A stretch of DNA of 64,000 nt from NCBI RefSeq assembly GCF_009688945.1, contig NZ_AP021874.1, forward strand, positions 5,456,001 through 5,520,000. The letters run 5' to 3'. Position numbers and translations under genes: made by a program. Source of the stretch: Desulfosarcina alkanivorans (GTDB lineage: Bacteria > Desulfobacterota > Desulfobacteria > Desulfobacterales > Desulfosarcinaceae). Below the pieces are notes generated by a model. That model had not been told where the DNA came from and did no database searches. It saw only the letters and a program-made list of their open reading frames with translations. This document shows, piece by piece, positions 59,968-64,000 of the stretch; position 1 is the stretch's first letter; every line of letters starts with the position of its first letter.

Positions 59968-60033
59968 AAAATGAATAGGGATTTTTACAGTGACAAGATT
60001 CGTGGTGGAATATTGTCACCGTTTGTTGTGGGA
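59968..60033 (+). repeat. IS-end-like repeat, copy 2
   Basis: This is the counterpart of 52334-52400, in the same orientation, with a TGACAAGATTCGTGGTGGAA core. Together the two copies bracket the AT-rich 7.6-kb segment. Confidence 0.6.
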
Positions 60034-60087
60034 GTGATACTATTCGAGAGAACCCACAACAGATGCCGTTTAACTAATTGGTTTTAT

Positions 60088-60132
60088 TGGTCGGGGCGAG
60101 AGGATTTGAACCTCCGGCCCCCTGCTCCCAAA
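60088..60132 (-). other. tRNA-Pro 3' fragment, probable attachment site (att) of the integrative element
   Basis: On the minus strand, from the anticodon loop (TTTGGGAG) to the encoded CCA, this is the 3' half of a tRNA-Pro (UGG): the T-arm GGAGGTTCAAATCCTC and the acceptor end GCCCCGACCA. The 5' half is absent. This is what is left when an element integrates into the 3' end of a tRNA gene, so the intact gene should lie at the other end of the element, beyond the right edge of the window. Confidence 0.8.
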
Positions 60133-60303
60133 TCAAAAAGAGTCGTATTTCACCCCCCTTCACTCTCCTTCACAACACAACATTACTTATTGACATTAAA
60201 CAAAAAAAGGCTTAAATGCCGTTTCATACCCTTGCATAAAAATGAGCTGTAATAAGGCTTATATTTGGTAAAAAATTCGTCCCAAAATAGAGGGGAAAAA
60301 CCT

Positions 60304-61530
60304 ATGGCTTTAACGGACTTGGCAGTTAAGAGGCTGTCAAAAAAGGGGTCAAGATATGAGGTTCAAGACGCTGGTGGGTTGTGGTTACGGGTTGCCCCAT
60401 CCGGCTTAAAATCATGGGTTTTCAGATATTATTTTGACAGCCGGGACCGCCGGATGACCCTGGGGCGGTGGCCGGGCATCGGGCTTGGAGAAGCCAGGAA
60501 ACGAGCCGGAGAAGCCCTTCAACAGGTTCAACGGGGCATTGACCCTGGGCAGCTTGCGAAGGAGAAAAAAGCCAAGCTAAAAGCCGCTCCGACCGTCCAA
60601 CAGCTACTTGACGAGTTTTACGAGGTGGAGCTTTCTAAAAAGCCTTCAGGGGATGAAAGAAAACGCCTTATCAAAAAAGATGTGATCCCTGCCTGGGGAA
60701 AACGAAAAGTGAAGGATGTTACCCGCCGGGATGCCGTGTTAATGATTGACAAGGTGAGAAAAAGGGCACCGATTGGTGCAAGCAGGCTGCAATCGGCCAT
60801 GATCAGAATGTGGAATTTTGCGGCTGAACGCGGGATTATCGACTTTTCCCCCATGGTAGGCATGAAGCGGCCGAAAGAGGAGCCGAGAAAACGAGTTTTA
60901 TCCAATGATGAAATCGTGAAGCTATGGGCCGGCCTGGACTTGGAAAACATGAAGATCGATATATACAAGCCGACAAAGCTTGCCATTAAAATGATTCTAC
61001 TCACAGGGCAGCGGCCGGGCGAGGTTTCCGATATGCGATGGTCAGAAATTGATAAAAACACCAACACTTGGACCATACCGCCAGAACGGGCCAAAAACAG
61101 GCAGGAAAACCGAGTGCCTCTGGGTCGCATGGCGATAGACATCATTGAACAGGCCAAGGTGTTTTCTTCTCCAGATTGTGACTTTGTTTTTCAATCCAGT
61201 CATAAACCGGGCAACCCTTTAAGCAGGGCCGCTTTGGGTAAGGCCGTTAAACGGCATTGGGCGGAAATGGAGGTTGACGAACGGTTCACTCCTCACGATT
61301 TAAGAAGAACACTGCGGACCCGTTTAGCCGAAATTGGCATACAGGATGTCATTGCCGAACGGGTATTAGGCCACAAGTTGCAAGGGCTGTTAGCTGTCTA
61401 CAATCAACATTCGTATGATGCCGAGAAGCGCCAGGCATTGGCCATGTGGGAACTGCGTCTTTCCGAGATCTTGGGGCATGTTGACGGTCAGGCCGGAAAT
61501 GTAATCCAGTTTGCCAGGAAGGGGGCGTGA
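60304..61530 (+). CDS. Tyrosine integrase (P4-like)
   Basis: 408 residues from ATG 60304. The N-terminal DUF4102-type arm-binding domain reads KGSRYEVQDAGGLWLRVAPSG and MTLGRWPGIGLGEARKRA. The catalytic residues are visible: Arg in LLTGQRPGEVSDMRW, His-x-x-Arg in TPHDLRRTLRT, His in VLGHKL, and the Tyr nucleophile in VYNQHSYDAEKRQAL. It should integrate the element into the tRNA-Pro 3' end found directly upstream. The stop overlaps the next start (TGATG). Confidence 0.92.
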   Translation: MALTDLAVKRLSKKGSRYEVQDAGGLWLRVAPSGLKSWVFRYYFDSRDRRMTLGRWPGIGLGEARKRAGEALQQVQRGIDPGQLAKEKKAKLKAAPTVQQLLDEFYEVELSKKPSGDERKRLIKKDVIPAWGKRKVKDVTRRDAVLMIDKVRKRAPIGASRLQSAMIRMWNFAAERGIIDFSPMVGMKRPKEEPRKRVLSNDEIVKLWAGLDLENMKIDIYKPTKLAIKMILLTGQRPGEVSDMRWSEIDKNTNTWTIPPERAKNRQENRVPLGRMAIDIIEQAKVFSSPDCDFVFQSSHKPGNPLSRAALGKAVKRHWAEMEVDERFTPHDLRRTLRTRLAEIGIQDVIAERVLGHKLQGLLAVYNQHSYDAEKRQALAMWELRLSEILGHVDGQAGNVIQFARKGA

Positions 61531-62000
61531 TGTTTGATTTTAATGAAGACCGATTTTCGGAATACAAACGGACCGAGAACCCATTATTTGCATGGGATAT
61601 GGTCCTTGAATGTTGCAAGGAAGAAAAGACCTTTCCTGGTTGGGTGATGGATTACCTTGAAGATGTGGCCGAAGAGCTTGTCAATCTTTCCCCAACTAAG
61701 AAGAGGGCCCCTGAGGAAATAAGAGACGCATTAGGGTTCAAGGGAAAGCCTTTTGAACAATATCGACAATTCCTTGACCATGGCGGAGAAGGCGATTTTA
61801 GATTTTTGTGGTCCGTTTATAACCGTGTTGCGTATGAACGCCGGGATGGTGCGAATCAGACAGAGGCATACAAGGCGGCTGGAAAACATTTTTTTGGAGA
61901 AGATGAACAGACTGAAAACCACTGGCAACTGGTTCGGAAGTGCTATTTAAAATTCAAAAATAGAATGAAAGACGTAGCTGGCGGAAAAGACAAAAATTAA
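61530..62000 (+). CDS. Hypothetical protein coupled to the integrase
   Basis: 156 residues from ATG 61530, whose A is the last base of the integrase stop (TGATG). It is unknown and rich in charged residues, with a Trp/Phe-containing helix (FAWDMVLECCKEEKTFPGW) and a C-terminal helical part. Co-translation with the integrase suggests a role in integration, excision or element stability. Confidence 0.65.
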   Translation: MFDFNEDRFSEYKRTENPLFAWDMVLECCKEEKTFPGWVMDYLEDVAEELVNLSPTKKRAPEEIRDALGFKGKPFEQYRQFLDHGGEGDFRFLWSVYNRVAYERRDGANQTEAYKAAGKHFFGEDEQTENHWQLVRKCYLKFKNRMKDVAGGKDKN

Positions 62001-62125
62001 AAAAGAATTATAAAGGTTGGTTACACAGGTCTAAGACCTCCAGATACAGACACACCACCTTTCAAAATGTAACGGTGCCCATCAAGACATTAACTTGATG
62101 GGCATTTTTATTGAAGGAGGCAGTC

Positions 62126-62308
62126 ATGCAGGAAAGAGTTATCAGGTGGCCGGAGCTTGAAAAAAGAATAGGTGTTTCCAATGTCACGGCCTGGCGGTGG
62201 GAGAAGGCCGGGAAATTTCCTAAACGAATCCGCCTGGGCGGCAATAGTGCCGGGTGGATTGAGTCAGAAGTGGATGAATGGATTAAACAGCGGGCAGCGG
62301 AAAGATAG
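62126..62308 (+). CDS. AlpA-family/excisionase-type regulator
   Basis: 60 residues from ATG 62126 behind GAAGGAGG. It is a MerR-like winged helix: VIRWPELEKRIGVSNVTAWRW and the wing KFPKRIRLGGNSAGWIESEV. AlpA proteins activate integrase expression or act as excisionases in P4-like elements. It is a natural partner of the integrase. Confidence 0.83.
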   Translation: MQERVIRWPELEKRIGVSNVTAWRWEKAGKFPKRIRLGGNSAGWIESEVDEWIKQRAAER

Positions 62309-62321
62309 GGGCAGCGGCGGC

Positions 62322-63236
62322 ATGATAAGGTTATACCGGGCACCGTTTCCGATAAGAATAAGACAGGTCCTTTTTTTTCGAAGCAAAAAGGATGCTGATG
62401 CTTTCCGGGAAAAGCTTCCAGAGGATGGCCAGATAGAGACAACATGTCCGCCAGATCACGGCTCCTGGAGCAGGCTTTTAGCTCAGTTTTTTAGCCAGAT
62501 CGATGCCGTCTTTTTTTGCGTTAATGAAGGGGATGGTGACTTTTCAAAATTTTCCAATGATGCTGCAAGAAGTCTTTTAGGACATTTATGGACTGAAGAC
62601 GGGGCGCCTATTCGGAAAAGGACAGTTAAGGTAGTTGGTGCCCCGCCAAGTGTTGATTTGGCTGAGTTAGCATTTGATGACATGGCAGAACGTTGCAGGG
62701 CCGCGGTGGATTATGAACCACCACCGGAACCCGAATCCGTTGACGGCCAGGATGGTGGCGCTGGAAGCTGTGAGAATGATGCCAGGGCAGACGGCCAGAA
62801 TCCTGCCCACCTGAAAAGAAAGAAGGTTGCCAGGATCAAAGCCCGCCGGAAGTGGTTAGAGAGTAAAGAGCAAAAGCCATTTATTTTTGTCCGATCCTGG
62901 GTGAATGCCGCTGTCATGTCAGGGGGTCTTTCAATCGGTGAGCTTGGCGCCATTTTGATCTGTAGAAGCTACCTGAACTCGCCATATGCACTTGAATGCT
63001 GGCCAGGTGAGAAAAAAGTGGCAGAACGTACGAACTCCACCAGGAAGACATGGGTTCGAAACAGGGATTCACTTGCAAAAAAGGGCTGGATCATTGTTGA
63101 GAAGTTCGGGGTCATGTGTGACGGCCGTTTTAAAAGTGGAACTTCCCCGATCATCTATCCTGTCATACCTGGCCGGAAATGTCCGTCAAAATTTGCACCA
63201 GTGGAATCAAACCTGGGTCAAAACGATACAGGTTAG
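62322..63236 (+). CDS. Winged-helix replication-like protein
   Basis: 304 residues from ATG 62322. The C-terminal part has LSIGELGAILICRSYLNSPY and VAERTNSTRKTWVRNRDSLA, which resemble winged-helix domains of phage/plasmid initiators and DnaD-like proteins. The N-terminal half (about 1-190) is unrecognised, with an acidic Pro-rich spacer near 145-175. The last 27 bases form the first of the iteron-like repeats (63210-63236). An initiator or repressor binding these repeats is a reasonable inference. Confidence 0.55.
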   Translation: MIRLYRAPFPIRIRQVLFFRSKKDADAFREKLPEDGQIETTCPPDHGSWSRLLAQFFSQIDAVFFCVNEGDGDFSKFSNDAARSLLGHLWTEDGAPIRKRTVKVVGAPPSVDLAELAFDDMAERCRAAVDYEPPPEPESVDGQDGGAGSCENDARADGQNPAHLKRKKVARIKARRKWLESKEQKPFIFVRSWVNAAVMSGGLSIGELGAILICRSYLNSPYALECWPGEKKVAERTNSTRKTWVRNRDSLAKKGWIIVEKFGVMCDGRFKSGTSPIIYPVIPGRKCPSKFAPVESNLGQNDTG

Positions 63237-63365
63237 CTCCAGGAACGGATTTAAGGAACGGTGAAAAACCTGGGTCATATGGATACAGGTTAGACCAAAC
63301 CTGGGTCATTTTGTTCTTCAACCTGTGTCGTTTTGACCATCAACCTGGGTCGAAACGACACACAG
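63210..63365 (+). repeat. Iteron-like inverted-repeat units
   Basis: Two complete units have the form AACCTGGGTC-N5-GATACAGGTT (63210-63234 and 63267-63291). Three partial units follow at 63298, 63320 and 63342, with GGTCAAAACGA(C/T)ACAGG variants. Each unit is an imperfect palindrome, as expected for a dimeric DNA-binding protein. Confidence 0.75.
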
Positions 63366-63369
63366 AAGT

Positions 63370-63406
63370 CTTTAATAGAAGTTCTTAATAGAACCTTCTA
63401 TTAAAG
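63370..63406. repeat. AT-rich hairpin beside the iterons
   Basis: CTTTAATAGAAGTTC pairs with GAACCTTCTATTAAAG (one bulged C), with loop TTAATA. A further TTAATAGAAG appears at about 63459-63468. A GC-rich block (63415-63455) lies between. Together with the iterons it resembles an element replication origin or control region. Confidence 0.6.
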
Positions 63407-63503
63407 ATCCCTGCCGGGGGCGGGGCGGGTCCCCTTACCCCACCCACCCCCTGGGATCTTAATAGAAGGGCTGACGATACCAACATGAAAAGGAAAAAGG
63501 ATC

Positions 63504-64000
63504 ATGAGCAGAATTGTTGAAAAGGATTTCACTGGCATCCAGGCCGGTCACCTTGTTGGCCTTTTCCGGTCAGGATTGAATACCAGTGACGGATGTTTCC
63601 CGTTGTGGATTTGTAAATGCCATCGATGTGGAGGGCTGGCCCTGGTTTCAGCGTCGATATTGAACCGGAACTGGAAAGACACCGATTGTGGATGTTCGAA
63701 GGTGAACCGGTTGAAAAAGGAAATTGAGGAAATCAGGGCCGGGTGGTCTGAGGATCAAAAGGTTATCCAGGCGTTTTATACAGGCAAGGGTGTCATCATA
63801 ACAGGACCCAGTGGCCATGACCTGCAAGAGATCATCAGAGAGGCCGCCAGGGCTGGCCGTCCCTTTACCCTGACCGGCATGAATGGCCTGTGGGAAAGGC
63901 GCAATAAGGACCTTCCCCCGATGTTTCAGACTGTCAGCCGTGACAAGCTCAGGACCCAGGCCAGTGAACTTCTCAGGCATGGCGTCATTGTTCAATGTGC
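63504..64000 (+). CDS. Cys-rich protein of unknown function (3' end outside window)
   Basis: ATG 63504 follows AGGAAAAAGG. The frame stays open to the last base (165 codons). It starts MSRIVEKDFTGIQAGHLVGL. The cluster ICKCHRCGGLALVSASILN and DTDCGCSK near residues 40-75 could bind zinc. A later part, GVIITGPSGHDLQEIIREAA, resembles a P-loop-like turn but has no Lys. It is not recognised. It lies in the integrative element downstream of the iterons. Confidence 0.6.
   Translation, partial: MSRIVEKDFTGIQAGHLVGLFRSGLNTSDGCFPLWICKCHRCGGLALVSASILNRNWKDTDCGCSKVNRLKKEIEEIRAGWSEDQKVIQAFYTGKGVIITGPSGHDLQEIIREAARAGRPFTLTGMNGLWERRNKDLPPMFQTVSRDKLRTQASELLRHGVIVQC

Larger units (their letters stand above)
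60088..64000 (+). mobile_element. Left end of an integrative element in tRNA-Pro
   Basis: It begins with the attachment fragment at 60088. It then carries a tyrosine integrase, a coupled small gene, an AlpA-type regulator, a winged-helix protein, an array of inverted-repeat iterons and a Cys-rich gene, all on the plus strand. The right end is not in the window. Confidence 0.75.

Noticed and set aside
59893-60252. 119-codon frame crossing the tRNA-Pro fragment
   Set aside because: It reads through the repeat and attachment site; not a plausible protein.
1-64000. CRISPR array, rRNA or complete tRNA genes
   Set aside because: No regular repeat-spacer pattern, no rRNA-like sequence, and only one partial tRNA (60088-60132) found on reading both strands.

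Overview
The window looks like a chromosome segment of a GC-rich Gram-negative anaerobe, most likely a Desulfobacterota (Desulfosarcina-like) bacterium. This is inferred from gene content and not from a marker gene: a TAXI-type TRAP binding protein, DUF362, DUF2284, a stand-alone homocysteine methyltransferase domain, a URO-D-like methyltransferase, HMG-CoA lyase and a system II cytochrome c maturation cluster. No rRNA, complete tRNA or CRISPR array is visible.

Layout. (1) 0-7.5 kb: the C-terminus of a VCBS/Ig-repeat adhesin, a GGDEF-GGDEF-EAL protein, an HDOD protein and a TolC-SPOR fusion, which reads as a c-di-GMP-linked adhesin secretion locus. (2) 7.9-34.4 kb: mostly single metabolic genes: TAXI protein, M14 peptidase, adenosine-specific kinase, MaoC, radical SAM, AAA ATPase, DUF2284, flavin-binding oxidase, methyltransferase, class V aminotransferase, homocysteine methyltransferase, two isochorismatase-fold proteins, DJ-1, MDR reductase, Lon-N, DUF362, HMG-CoA lyase, URO-D, an orphan DnaB N-terminal domain, HIT, ABC-class ATPase, a ModA-like protein and a beta-propeller. 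Many intergenic repeats lie here. (3) 34.4-42.2 kb: a pseudokinase-S1C protease-TPR fusion, a RAYT transposase and a KAP NTPase. (4) 42.3-50.1 kb: a compact extracytoplasmic-stress regulon. An ECF sigma factor, a small membrane protein (probable anti-sigma), three Spy/CpxP/CnrX-like proteins, a DUF6515/SH3 protein, a CBM9-like lipoprotein and a broken response regulator lie together. Five promoter-like boxes, GTAACC-N16-CGAC(T/C)(G/C/A), with exactly the same spacing stand in front of them. Gene debris (DUF429, GspD) lies just upstream. (5) 50.6-60.0 kb: a repeat-rich surface protein, a SagB-type reductase and then a visibly AT-richer block with an operon-like set for cytochrome c maturation and disulfide exchange (TPR, ResB, CcsA, TlpA, DsbB, DsbA), cut by a 143-bp MITE-like element and flanked by diverged copies of another repeat. 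(6) 60.1-64.0 kb: the left end of an integrative element. It has a 3' tRNA-Pro fragment as attachment site, a tyrosine integrase, an AlpA-like regulator, a winged-helix protein, iteron-like repeats and a partial Cys-rich protein running off the window.

The most interesting signal is the ECF regulon at 45.9-50.1 kb, followed by the pseudokinase-protease fusion beside the KAP NTPase and the iteron-bearing integrative element.
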